A program made the translations under genes and the position numbers. Below are positions 16,004-24,758 of a stretch of DNA of 45,388 bases, piece after piece (position 1 is the first letter of the stretch; every line of letters begins with the position of its first letter). The stretch is from Betaproteobacteria bacterium (GTDB taxonomy: Bacteria > Pseudomonadota > Gammaproteobacteria > Burkholderiales > SG8-39). Location of the stretch: the NCBI GenBank assembly GCA_947479645.1, contig CANKAJ010000024.1, positions 1-45,388 on the forward strand, given 5' to 3'. The notes beneath the pieces were generated by a model, which saw only the letters and a program-made list of their open reading frames with translations, was not told where the DNA came from and did no database searches.

Positions 16004-17611
16004 ATGACGCAGTCAGGGTCCGCATTTTCGCGCGATCGTGTTGTGATTATCGGTGGTGGGGTGGCGGGGCTGGCGACAGCCCTGTGTCTGGCCCCGATGC
16101 CGGTCACCTTGCTCGTGCATGCCCCGCTGGGCACTGAAGCATCAACTCCATGGGCGCAGGGTGGTATTGCTGCTGCATTGGGTGAAGATGATGCGCCGGC
16201 GCTGCATGCGGCCGATACGCTGGCGGCTGGCGCGGGTCTGACCGATCACGCGGTGGCCATGCGTGTCGCCAACGAGGCGCCTCGCTGCATCGAGGATCTG
16301 GTCGCGCTGGGTTTACCGTTTGATCGTGATGTCGCCGGCAAGCTGATGTTGGGACTGGAGGCGGCGCATTCCCGCCGTCGCATCGTGCATGCCGGGGGCG
16401 ATGGCACCGGCCGTGCCGTGATGGACACCTTGATCCGCGCCGCGCGTGTCGCGCCGACAATTGATTTGCAGGAGTGCGTGCGGGCAACCGATCTCGTGGT
16501 CGAGAATGGTGTTGTCATCGGCGTCAAGGCCGTGCGTGGTGAAACCCCCTTGTTCCTGCCGGCGCGCGCTGTGGTGCTCGCGACGGGCGGGATCGGTGCG
16601 TTGTATACCTACACAACCAATCCGCTGGGTGCCATTGGCAGCGGCCTGGCACTGGCTGCGCGTGTCGGCGCGGTCCTGCGCGACATTGAGTTCGTGCAAT
16701 TCCATCCCACGGCAATTGCGCTGGGCAAGGATCCCATGCCGCTTGCCAGCGAAGCGCTGCGTGGCGAAGGCGCGATACTCGTCAACGAACAGGGCGAGCG
16801 CTTCATGGCGAACATTCCTGGTGCGGAACTCGCGGCGCGCGACATCGTTGCACGCGCGGTATGGCGCGAAATCGAGCGTGGCGGGCAGGTGTTTCTGGAT
16901 TCGCGGCGGGCGCTGGGTGCGAAAATCATCGCGCAGTTCCCATCCGTGACGGCGCTGTGCCGGCAGGCCGGGCTTGATCCGGTGGTGCGGCCCATACCGG
17001 TGCGTCCGGCAGCGCATTACCATATGGGCGGCGTTGCCGTCGACGGCGATGGACGCTCTTCCGTTGCAGGCCTGTGGGCCTGCGGTGAAGTTGCAGCGAC
17101 CGGCCTGCATGGCGCCAACCGGCTGGCCAGCAATTCATTGCTGGAAGCGCTGGCCTTCGCGCGGTATATCGCCGCCGACATCAGCTCGGTTGCGGCGGGT
17201 CGTCCGGCCCGTCCGGTGGCATTGAATTGCGATACGGTGCTGACGCCATCCGAAGTGGCCCGTGACTGCGCCCAGTTTGCCGAGATCCGTGCGCTCATGA
17301 CCCAGTCTGTGGGGGTCGTGCGGGATGCGGCCGCGTTGCGCGATGCCATCATTCGTCTGGAGCAACTGGCGCTGCAGGATAAGCCGGTATTTGGTTCGCA
17401 GCGGCAGAATCGCTCTGCCGATGCCGCCCTGATCGGAATGATGATTGCGATTGCCGCGCATGACCGGCACGAGAGTCGTGGCGCGCATTGCCGCATTGAT
17501 TATCCCGCGGCGTTTCCCGATCCCGCCGGCGCTACCCGGATCACGCTGGCAGAAGCGCGTGTCAGGGCAGTGGCCATCGGCAACAGACAGACAATTGCGC
17601 AGGGCGCGTAA
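16004..17611 (+). CDS. nadB: L-aspartate oxidase
   Basis: This 535-residue flavoprotein oxidises L-aspartate to iminoaspartate for NadA, using O2 or fumarate as electron acceptor. It has the N-terminal FAD fingerprint VVIIGGGVAGLATAL, the family's TPWAQGGIAAALG, the flavin/substrate segment EFVQFHPTAIAL, and GLHGANRLASNSLLEAL near the C-terminal third. ATG 16004 is chosen for the AGGA at 15994-15997; a TTG two codons earlier is unlikely. The stop overlaps the nadC start (TAATG). Its ability to use fumarate fits with the oxygen-responsive box upstream of the operon. Confidence 0.96.
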   Translation: MTQSGSAFSRDRVVIIGGGVAGLATALCLAPMPVTLLVHAPLGTEASTPWAQGGIAAALGEDDAPALHAADTLAAGAGLTDHAVAMRVANEAPRCIEDLVALGLPFDRDVAGKLMLGLEAAHSRRRIVHAGGDGTGRAVMDTLIRAARVAPTIDLQECVRATDLVVENGVVIGVKAVRGETPLFLPARAVVLATGGIGALYTYTTNPLGAIGSGLALAARVGAVLRDIEFVQFHPTAIALGKDPMPLASEALRGEGAILVNEQGERFMANIPGAELAARDIVARAVWREIERGGQVFLDSRRALGAKIIAQFPSVTALCRQAGLDPVVRPIPVRPAAHYHMGGVAVDGDGRSSVAGLWACGEVAATGLHGANRLASNSLLEALAFARYIAADISSVAAGRPARPVALNCDTVLTPSEVARDCAQFAEIRALMTQSVGVVRDAAALRDAIIRLEQLALQDKPVFGSQRQNRSADAALIGMMIAIAAHDRHESRGAHCRIDYPAAFPDPAGATRITLAEARVRAVAIGNRQTIAQGA

Positions 17612-18474
17612 TGGCGGATTCTGACGTGCTGCAAGCCTTGCCAGCGTTAATGGTCGAGCCTATCGTTCGCGCGGCCCTGCTGGAAGATCTGGGGCGTGCT
17701 GGTGACATCACGACGGCTGCTGTTATTCCACGCGAGACCCGCATGACGGGGGTTATCGCTTCGCGCCGGGACGGTGTCATCGCGGGGGCCGATGCGGCCA
17801 TGATGGCTTTTGCGTTGATGGACTCAGCCGTCATTGTCACGCTGGAGAAGCCCGATGGGTCGCGCGTCGCGCCTGGCGATGTGGTGATGCGCCTGGCCGG
17901 ACCGGCGCATGCCATTTTGTCGGCCGAGCGTGTCGCGCTCAATTTGCTGGGCCATCTGTCGGGCGTGGCGACGGCAACGGCGGCGCTGGTTGATGCGGTG
18001 CGCCCGCATCGCGCGCGCATCGTGTGCACGCGCAAGACCACGCCCGGTCTGCGTGCACTGGAAAAGCATGCGGTGCGTGCCGGTGGTGGCGCCAACCATC
18101 GCTTCGGACTCGATGACGCGGTGTTGATCAAGGACAACCACATTGCGGTTGCGGGCGGGGTGCGCCCGGCCATTGCACGTGCCCGCGGCGCGGTCGGTCA
18201 TCTGGTCAGCATCGAGGTGGAAGTTGACACGCTGGCGCAGCTTGATGAGGCACTACAGGCGGGCGTCGATGCGGTGCTGCTGGACAATATGAATCCCCAA
18301 CAACTGCAGGAGGCCGTACGCAGGGTGAACGGACGCGCCATAACCGAGGCCTCCGGCAACATCAGTCTGGCGACTGTGAACGCCGTGGCGGCATCGGGCG
18401 TTGACCTGATTTCCAGCGGCTGGATAACCCATAGCGCGCCGGTGCTTGATCTGGGACTGGACACGAGTATCTGA
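17611..18474 (+). CDS. nadC: Nicotinate-nucleotide pyrophosphorylase (carboxylating)
   Basis: This 287-residue enzyme converts quinolinate and PRPP to nicotinate mononucleotide, CO2 and PPi, the third step of de novo NAD synthesis. Family motifs are present: EDLGRAGDITT at the N-terminus, RIVCTRKTTPGLRALEK and GGGANHRFGLDDAVLIKDNH in the centre, and EVEVDTLAQLDEAL and EASGNISLATV in the barrel. Start ATG 17611 overlaps the nadB stop by one base, so the pair is translationally coupled. Length is normal. Confidence 0.97.
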   Translation: MADSDVLQALPALMVEPIVRAALLEDLGRAGDITTAAVIPRETRMTGVIASRRDGVIAGADAAMMAFALMDSAVIVTLEKPDGSRVAPGDVVMRLAGPAHAILSAERVALNLLGHLSGVATATAALVDAVRPHRARIVCTRKTTPGLRALEKHAVRAGGGANHRFGLDDAVLIKDNHIAVAGGVRPAIARARGAVGHLVSIEVEVDTLAQLDEALQAGVDAVLLDNMNPQQLQEAVRRVNGRAITEASGNISLATVNAVAASGVDLISSGWITHSAPVLDLGLDTSI

Positions 18475-18495
18475 GGCGCGTCAAATAGCAGGGGC

Positions 18496-18515
18496 GTGCT
18501 CGAACAGGTGAGCAC
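18496..18515 (+). terminator. weak hairpin after nadC
   Basis: GTGCTC (18496-18501) and GAGCAC (18510-18515) with an 8-base loop lie 21 bases after the nadC stop. There is no T-run, so termination here is only possible. Confidence 0.3.
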
Positions 18516-18578
18516 CCGGTGGCGGGACTATGCATTCGCGCCCGCCATTGGATTGTGATCGAACTCAGGAGTAATCAG

Positions 18579-19631
18579 ATGGAACAACAGCGCTCGACTG
18601 ACAATAGCTGCGGCGTGCGGGTTACGCGACTGGCAAGGAGCGCAATGCTGGCGGGCACTGCCGTGATGCTGGCATGGAGCATGAGTCCGGCGGTGGCACA
18701 GAATACGGCGGCGATTGCGGCGCAGGTACAGGCCTATCCGAACAAACCGATCCGCATCATCAATCCGTTTCCACCGGGCGGCGCAGGCGATGCGGTGTTG
18801 CGGATAGTGAGCCAGAAGCTCACTGAAGCATGGGGGCAGCAAATATTGCTGGACACCCGAGCCGGGGCCAGCGGTGCCATTGGGCTGCAGGCGGCCGCCA
18901 AATCCGCTCCGGATGGATACACCCTCGTGCTGGGTACCTCCAGCACGCATGCCATCAATCCCATCCTGCAGCCGGATTTGTCCTATGACGCGGTGAAGGA
19001 CTTTGCGCCGATCTCCATGCTGATCGTCATTCCCAATATCATCGTTGCGCATTCTTCGGTGCCGGTTTCAAACCTGAAGGAGTTGATTGCGCTGGCGCGC
19101 AGCAAGCCGGGCCAGATCAGCTTTGCGTCCAATGGCAATGGCACATCCTCACATATGGCCGGCGAATTGCTGAACATCGAGGCGGGTATCAAAATCGCGC
19201 ATGTGCCCTACAAGGGTGCCGGTCCAGCCGTCAGCGACGTGCTTGGCGGCCATGTGCAATTGTTGATTGGCGCGGTTGCGACATCCCTGCCGCATGTCAT
19301 TTCGGGCAAGTTGAAAGCGCTGGGTGTCAGCAGCCTGAGGCGTTCGGCGGCAGCGCCCACGGTGCCGACGGTGGCTGAGTCGGGCTTTCCCGGCTTCGAG
19401 GTCGTGCAGTGGTTTGGCATTTTTGCGCCGGCCGCCACGCCCAGGGAACTCGTGGCCAAGCTGAATGGCGAAATCAATCGTGCGCTGACCCGTCCTGAAA
19501 TCAATGCCGAGTTCACGCGTCAGGGTTACGGCGTTGAACCGCGCACCCCGGAGCAATTCTCGACCTACATCAAGGACGAAACGGTCAAGTGGACCAAGCT
19601 GATCAAGGAGGCGGGAATCCGTGCTGAATAA
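18579..19631 (+). CDS. TctC/Bug-family periplasmic substrate-binding protein 1
   Basis: A 350-residue exported binding protein of the tripartite tricarboxylate transporter (Bug) family. The signal peptide is in the first ~45 residues (AMLAGTAVMLAWSMSPAVAQ). Family motifs YPNKPIRIINPFPPGG, KSAPDGYTLVLGTSSTHAINP and HVPYKGAGPAVSDVLGGHVQ are present. These proteins bind carboxylates, amides or aromatic acids. No TctA/TctB membrane genes are in the window, so it is an orphan here. ATG 18579 has AGGAG at 18567-18571; the frame extends upstream without a better start. Its end overlaps the next gene by 11 bases. Confidence 0.92.
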   Translation: MEQQRSTDNSCGVRVTRLARSAMLAGTAVMLAWSMSPAVAQNTAAIAAQVQAYPNKPIRIINPFPPGGAGDAVLRIVSQKLTEAWGQQILLDTRAGASGAIGLQAAAKSAPDGYTLVLGTSSTHAINPILQPDLSYDAVKDFAPISMLIVIPNIIVAHSSVPVSNLKELIALARSKPGQISFASNGNGTSSHMAGELLNIEAGIKIAHVPYKGAGPAVSDVLGGHVQLLIGAVATSLPHVISGKLKALGVSSLRRSAAAPTVPTVAESGFPGFEVVQWFGIFAPAATPRELVAKLNGEINRALTRPEINAEFTRQGYGVEPRTPEQFSTYIKDETVKWTKLIKEAGIRAE

Positions 19632-20637
19632 CATCCAACTGAAGCTGCTTGCCAGCAACCGGGCCGTGATTGCTGCATGGATTGCTGCTGCACTCATGGT
19701 GGTGGTGCCTGCTGCGCAAGCGCAGAATGCGGCCGCCAATTATCCGAACAAGCCCATACGCGTGATCGTGCCCTTCGCCACCGGCGGTCCGACCGACATT
19801 CTGTCACGCGCCATCGGGCAGAAATTGACCGAACGCTGGGGGCAGCCCGTCCTCATCGACAATCGTGCCGGTGCCGGGGGCAACATCGGCGCCGAGATGA
19901 CAGCCAGGGCCGCACCGGATGGTTATACGCTGTTGCTGGGAACGGCCGGCATTCTCATGGTCAACCCCAGTCTGTCGGCCGTGCGCTTTGACACGCTCAA
20001 GGATTTTGCGCCGATTGCGCTGACATCGAACCTGGGCAGCATCATGGTGGCGCATCCGTCATTGCACGTGAAGACGGTGAAGGAGTTGATCCAGTACGCC
20101 AGGGCCCGGCCCGGTCAGTTGAACTACGCGTCCTCTGGCAATGGCTCGGCCAGTCATCTGGGCATGGAGATGTTCAATCGCGCCACGCAACTCAATATCA
20201 AGCATATTCCCTACAAGGGGGCCGCACCGGGTGTGGCTGACCTTGTCGCCGGCAATGTGCAGGTCATGCTGATCGGCTTGCCGACGGTGATGCCGCAGGT
20301 GACGGCGGGCCGGGTAGTGGCGCTGGGCGTGCCGACGCTGACACCCTCGCTGCTGGCGCCAGGGGTTCCCACGATTGCCGAGTCCGGCGGCTTGCCCGGA
20401 TTTGAAATCAGCAATTGGTTGGGGCTGGTGGCTCCCGCGGCAACGCCGCGCGCCATCATTGTCAAACTGAATGCCGAGGTGGTCGACCTGTTGCGGCTGC
20501 CGGATGTGAAGGAACAGTTGTTCAAGGGCGGCTTTGAGCCGACCGGCAGCACCATCGAGCAGATGGCCAGCGTGCTTGAAGCCGGGCTCAAGACCTGGGC
20601 AAAGGTGGTGAAGGAAGCCGGAATCACCATCGATTGA
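19621..20637 (+). CDS. TctC/Bug-family periplasmic substrate-binding protein 2
   Basis: A 338-residue paralogue of the preceding gene, with a signal peptide (AAWIAAALMVVVPAAQAQ) and the same family motifs (YPNKPIRVIVPFATGGPTD, RAAPDGYTLLLGTAG, HIPYKGAAPGVADLVAG). The start is GTG 19621, supported by AAGGAGG at 19605-19611 inside the end of the previous gene; the 11-base overlap indicates coupling. The ligand is probably a carboxylate. Two different Bug proteins side by side suggests related ligands or alternative uptake routes. Confidence 0.92.
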   Translation: MLNNIQLKLLASNRAVIAAWIAAALMVVVPAAQAQNAAANYPNKPIRVIVPFATGGPTDILSRAIGQKLTERWGQPVLIDNRAGAGGNIGAEMTARAAPDGYTLLLGTAGILMVNPSLSAVRFDTLKDFAPIALTSNLGSIMVAHPSLHVKTVKELIQYARARPGQLNYASSGNGSASHLGMEMFNRATQLNIKHIPYKGAAPGVADLVAGNVQVMLIGLPTVMPQVTAGRVVALGVPTLTPSLLAPGVPTIAESGGLPGFEISNWLGLVAPAATPRAIIVKLNAEVVDLLRLPDVKEQLFKGGFEPTGSTIEQMASVLEAGLKTWAKVVKEAGITID

Positions 20638-20811
20638 TTCACGGCGGAGTGCGGGGGGATGGCAGCAGGAAATCGTTGCCGCTGCGTCTTGACCACGCCG
20701 CTGGCCGGGCTTAACCTGCTGGAGCAGTCTGGCTCTGGCCATTCTGCATTTGAGAGCACCCGACTCAGCGCGGTCGCGCGCCAGGTGTCGGATCGCATTC
20801 TAGGGAATACG

Positions 20812-21693
20812 ATGTTCGAAGTTCGTTGCATGGTCGACAGCAAGGATGTGCTGGGCGAGTGCCCGGTCTGGTGTCCCGAGGAGCAGGTGCTTTGGTGGAT
20901 AGATGTGTCCAGACCCGCGCTTTACCGTCTGGACACGACGACCGGGGACATCAGGACGCGCATACTACCCAAGCCGATCGGGTCGATTACGTTGTGCCAA
21001 GGGGGCGGGCTGCTACTGGCATTTCGTTCCGGCCTGGCCTCGATGGAAACCATGGACAGCCCGCTGCAATGGGTCGAACTGCCGGGGACGCGCCCGCAGG
21101 ACGCGCGTTTCAATGACGGAAAATGTGATTCAAAGGGGCGATTGTGGATAGGTTCCATGGACCGCAATCTCAAGTCGCCGATCGGCGAGCTCTATCGTAT
21201 TGAACGAACTGAGCAGGGATTCGTTTGCACCACAATGGACAGCGGGTTCACGATCTCCAATGGTATTGGCTGGAGCCCGGACGAGCGCACCATGTACTTT
21301 ACCGATTCGCCGGCGCGTCGCATCTATGCCTATGATTTTGATGCGGTCGCCGGAAAGATTGCAAACCGGCGCGTCTTTGTGCAGTTCGATGACGACCCCG
21401 GACGGCCCGATGGTTGTGCCGTGGATGCCGAAGGATTTGTGTGGAGCGCGCGTGTTCACGGTTGGCGACTCGACCGCTATGATCCGCAGGGCAGGCTGGA
21501 ACGCACCATACCGCTGTCTTTTGAGCGGCCAACCAGCCTGGTTTTCGGTGGACCGAAACTTGAGACCCTTTACGTGACTTCATCTAACATGAGTTTCTCG
21601 GCGGAAGAATTGTCCAGGCAGCCTCAGGCAGGGGGCTTGTTTGCCATCGAGACTGGCATCAAGGGGCAGCACGAGCACCGTTTTTCAGGGTAG
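20812..21693 (+). CDS. SMP-30/gluconolactonase/LRE-family protein
   Basis: A 293-residue six-bladed beta-propeller lactonase. Metal ligands expected for the family are visible: Glu in LGECPVW, Asn in TISNGIGWSPDERTMYFTDS, and Asp in GRPDGCAVDAEGFVWSA. Such enzymes hydrolyse sugar lactones or other lactones with Ca or Zn. It is probably cytoplasmic, as no signal peptide is seen. ATG 20812 matches the usual family N-terminus; the frame is open for 51 further codons upstream without a good start. It lies 174 bp after the Bug pair and 54 bp before the ABC binding protein, so a lactone intermediate in the pathway is plausible. Confidence 0.9.
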   Translation: MFEVRCMVDSKDVLGECPVWCPEEQVLWWIDVSRPALYRLDTTTGDIRTRILPKPIGSITLCQGGGLLLAFRSGLASMETMDSPLQWVELPGTRPQDARFNDGKCDSKGRLWIGSMDRNLKSPIGELYRIERTEQGFVCTTMDSGFTISNGIGWSPDERTMYFTDSPARRIYAYDFDAVAGKIANRRVFVQFDDDPGRPDGCAVDAEGFVWSARVHGWRLDRYDPQGRLERTIPLSFERPTSLVFGGPKLETLYVTSSNMSFSAEELSRQPQAGGLFAIETGIKGQHEHRFSG

Positions 21694-21747
21694 TGATTCC
21701 ATTCGCGGCATTCAAACAGCAAGTCTGCAAAACAAGGGGGAATTGAC

Positions 21748-22833
21748 ATGATGAACGAAAGTTTTCTGGCACGTTGGGCGACGCGTCTGCTGGGTGTGGT
21801 GGCCTTGCTTCCGGCACTGGCCATGGCGCAGGCTGTTCCCAACACCGATGCCAAGCTCTATGACGCTGCCAAAAAGGAAGGTTCGCTGGTCTGGTACGAA
21901 AGCGGCCCGCTGGAGCCGATGAAGGATGTGGCCAACGAGTTCGAGAAAAAATATCCCGGCATCAAGGTGGAAGTGCTGCGCATCGTTGGGGTGCAGCAAT
22001 ACCAGCGTTTCATGCAGGAGGTTCAGGCCAAGCGCCACTTTGTCGACATTTTGCACATCAGCGACAAGCCCAGCATGGACACGTTGATTACCGACGGCCA
22101 TGTGGCGGATTGGAAGGTGCCCATGCACGACCGCTTCCTGCCGGTATTCCGAATCAAGACTCACGCATACGCCAATTACACGACCGATAACGCCATTGTG
22201 TACAACGTCAACAAGGTGACGCCCGAGGAGGTAAAGATCCTCGAGAGCAGCTGGAAGGGCGTGCTTGATCCGCGTTTCAAGGGGCGCTTTGCCGTGTCCA
22301 ACATGAAGTGCGGTGCGTGTTACGCCTCCATCCACATGTTTCTTGACCCCAAGATGAAGGAAACCTACGGCCTGGATTTCCTGAAGAAGGTGGCGGCGCA
22401 GAAGCCGGCGGTGTATTCCGAAGTGCTGGTTGGGCTGGATCGTGTGATTGCCGGTGAGCATGACTTCACCTTCTGGACCTGGGAAGGCATTGCCAATACC
22501 AAATGGCTGCAGGGGGCGCCGATCCGCTGGGTGCGTCCTTCACCAACACCGGACTTTGGCAACTCCTGGCAGGCGGTTTCCAAATATGCGCCCCACCCCA
22601 ATGCGGCACGCCTGTTCCAGAACTGGTCCTTCAGTGCTGAAGGCGCTGTCGTGCTCCAGGAAAAATACGGTTCTGCAACGACGATGAGCGGCGTGGCAGA
22701 CAAGCGCAAGGTGGCCAAGGAGTCCTGGTACCACCCGATCAAGCAGCGCTACAACCCGGATTTTGTTCGTTGGGACTCCGAGTTCCATCGTGACATGGAT
22801 CTGTGGTCCAAGGTCCTGCAAGACGCGCGTTGA
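21748..22833 (+). CDS. ABC transporter periplasmic binding protein (family 1, AfuA/FbpA-like) 1
   Basis: A 361-residue exported solute-binding protein of the Fe3+/putrescine-like family 1 (COG1840 type). Signal peptide residues 1-28 end in LPALAMAQA. The core contains KKEGSLVWYESGP and [15 protein letters not shown]. The characteristic tyrosine pair of true ferric-binding proteins is not evident, so an organic solute is more likely than iron. ATG 21748 follows AAGGGGG at 21734-21740. It is translationally coupled to the permease (TTGA overlap). A close paralogue lies at 34465. Confidence 0.9.
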   Translation: MMNESFLARWATRLLGVVALLPALAMAQAVPNTDAKLYDAAKKEGSLVWYESGPLEPMKDVANEFEKKYPGIKVEVLRIVGVQQYQRFMQEVQAKRHFVDILHISDKPSMDTLITDGHVADWKVPMHDRFLPVFRIKTHAYANYTTDNAIVYNVNKVTPEEVKILESSWKGVLDPRFKGRFAVSNMKCGACYASIHMFLDPKMKETYGLDFLKKVAAQKPAVYSEVLVGLDRVIAGEHDFTFWTWEGIANTKWLQGAPIRWVRPSPTPDFGNSWQAVSKYAPHPNAARLFQNWSFSAEGAVVLQEKYGSATTMSGVADKRKVAKESWYHPIKQRYNPDFVRWDSEFHRDMDLWSKVLQDAR

Positions 22834-24605
22834 GCAGCGTATCAAACGCAGCAGTTGAGGTGGTGGCAAGCGAATCGGCCGGCCAGAGGACTTCCATTCC
22901 GATGAAATTGAGATTTTCGGCGGCCGGTTTGCTGTGGGTGGTACTTGCGGCGGCGGTTTTCGCGATTGCCGTCGTGCCGCTTATCTATACGGTTGATGCG
23001 GCGTTCTACCGGGAGATTCGAACCGGACTGTCCAGTGAGCGCAGTCTGACCGCGGTGGTCAACGTATTCACCAGTGCCGAGTACCTCGGATTTCTGTGGA
23101 ATGCGATTCTGCTCGCCACCCTCGTCACGCTGGCCTCGGTCGTGGTTGGCGTGGCGATGGCGTTGGTACTCGGACGCACCGATCTGCCCGGACGCGGTGT
23201 GTTTGACCTGTTGGTCATCATGCCGATGTTCCTGTCGCCGTTTACCGGATTGATCGCCTGGATCGCCATGGGTTCGGTGAAAACCGGGTTCATCAACGTC
23301 ACCCTGATTTCCATTGCCAAGTGGCTGGGCTTCGATCTGCCGCCGCTCGTCAATATCTGGAGCTATGCTGGCGTGGTGTGGGTGATGTTTCTCTTTTTTA
23401 CCTCGCCAGTCTATCTGTTCACGGTCAGCAGCCTGCGCTCGATGGACACCGCACTGGAAGAGTCCTCGCGCACCAGCGGCGCCACCGCGATGCAGACGCT
23501 GTTGCGCATTACGCTGCCCATGCAGTTGCCGGCGATCCTGTCCTCCGCACTGCTGGTGTTCATACTGGCGGCCGAGATGTACACCATTCCCGGCCTGATC
23601 GGCTCCACGGTCGGATTCACCACGCTGCCCTGGCGCATCTATCAGGACTCGACATCATTTCCGGTGCATCAGGCGCATGCCGCAGCAGCGGGCACGCTAT
23701 TGCTGCTGCTTGCGATTCTGGGCGTGTGGCTGCAGCGGCGCATCACGAGGATGTCCTCGCGCTATGTGACCATCAGCGGCAAGGGTTTTCGCAGCAGCCC
23801 GCTCAAACTGGGCAAGTGGAAGTTTTTCGCTTATGCGCTGGTGCTGGGTTTCATCCTGTGCGCTGACGTTCTGCCGATTGCCGGACTGCTTGTCTCGTCG
23901 CTGATGAAATACAGCGCACCCGCCATCACCACCGAGATCTTCACGCTGGCACATTACGCCCAGATCTTCACCCTGCAGAACATGCTCGACGCGCTGTGGA
24001 ACACCGCCTGGCTGGCCGTGCTGAGTGGTGCTGCCTGTGTGCTGATGGGCTTCATCATCAGTTACATGGATGTGCGGCGCCCCGGGCGCGCAACCCAGAT
24101 GCTGGCCTTCATCGGCGTGTTGCCGGTTGCTGTTCCCGGCCTCGTCTATGGTATCGGACTGCTGTGGGTCTATATCCAGACCCCGCTGTATGGCACTGCG
24201 TGGGTTCTGTTGCTCGCCTATATCGCCAAATTCCTGCCCTACGGCATCATGACCAGTCGCTCGGGCATCCTGCAACTGCATCCTGAAATGGAAGAGAGCG
24301 CGCGCATGTCCGGGGCCACCAGCCTCAAGGTATTGCAGGCGGTCACCATGCCGCTGATGAAGACCACGCTGATCGCAGTGCTGGTGTTCGTGATGCTCCA
24401 GAGCATCAAGGAGTTGTCGGCGTCGGTGCTGCTCTATACGCAGAAGAGCCAGGTGCTGTCGGTGCTGACATGGCATTACATGGATGCCGGGAATTATCAG
24501 TTCGCCGCTGCCGTCGGTGTCGTGCAGACAGTCATGATGCTGCTGCTGGTGGTGCTGACGCGGGCGGTATTCAGGGTCAAGCTGGAAAAGTCGGTGGCCG
24601 GCTAG
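22830..24605 (+). CDS. ABC transporter two-domain permease (FbpB-like)
   Basis: An integral membrane permease of about 590 residues with two fused binding-protein-dependent permease domains and about twelve helices. Each half has the EAA loop that contacts the ATPase: EESSRTSGATAMQTLLRITL in the first and EESARMSGATSLKVLQ in the second. This layout is that of ferric/2-aminoethylphosphonate-type importers. Start choice is uncertain: TTG 22830 overlaps the binding-protein stop, while ATG 22902 lies directly before the first helix; neither has a strong ribosome binding site. It works with the binding protein just upstream and the ATPase at 27114. Confidence 0.88.
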   Translation: MSSVSNAAVEVVASESAGQRTSIPMKLRFSAAGLLWVVLAAAVFAIAVVPLIYTVDAAFYREIRTGLSSERSLTAVVNVFTSAEYLGFLWNAILLATLVTLASVVVGVAMALVLGRTDLPGRGVFDLLVIMPMFLSPFTGLIAWIAMGSVKTGFINVTLISIAKWLGFDLPPLVNIWSYAGVVWVMFLFFTSPVYLFTVSSLRSMDTALEESSRTSGATAMQTLLRITLPMQLPAILSSALLVFILAAEMYTIPGLIGSTVGFTTLPWRIYQDSTSFPVHQAHAAAAGTLLLLLAILGVWLQRRITRMSSRYVTISGKGFRSSPLKLGKWKFFAYALVLGFILCADVLPIAGLLVSSLMKYSAPAITTEIFTLAHYAQIFTLQNMLDALWNTAWLAVLSGAACVLMGFIISYMDVRRPGRATQMLAFIGVLPVAVPGLVYGIGLLWVYIQTPLYGTAWVLLLAYIAKFLPYGIMTSRSGILQLHPEMEESARMSGATSLKVLQAVTMPLMKTTLIAVLVFVMLQSIKELSASVLLYTQKSQVLSVLTWHYMDAGNYQFAAAVGVVQTVMMLLLVVLTRAVFRVKLEKSVAG

Positions 24606-24625
24606 TCGATAGGGGACATCTAAAA

Positions 24626-24710
24626 ATTGTCATTCTGAGGCCGTAGGCCGAAGAATCTGCTTTGTGCGCACTACGAAAAGCGGATTTCTCGCTTCGCTCG
24701 AAATGACAAT
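24626..24710. repeat. 85-bp imperfect inverted repeat (REP/MITE-like)
   Basis: The ends ATTGTCATT (24626-24634) and AATGACAAT (24702-24710) are perfect inverted repeats; counting 14 bases per arm, 12 match. Inside, AGAATCTGCTTT pairs imperfectly with AAAAGCGGATTTCT, and GGCC-GTA-GGCC forms a small inner hairpin. It fills the spacer between the permease and CoA-transferase genes and carries no open frame. It looks like a dispersed palindromic repeat. Confidence 0.7.
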
Positions 24711-24758
24711 ATTGGAATTATTAGAGATGCCCGGTAGTCAATTGCAGGAGTTTTTGTC

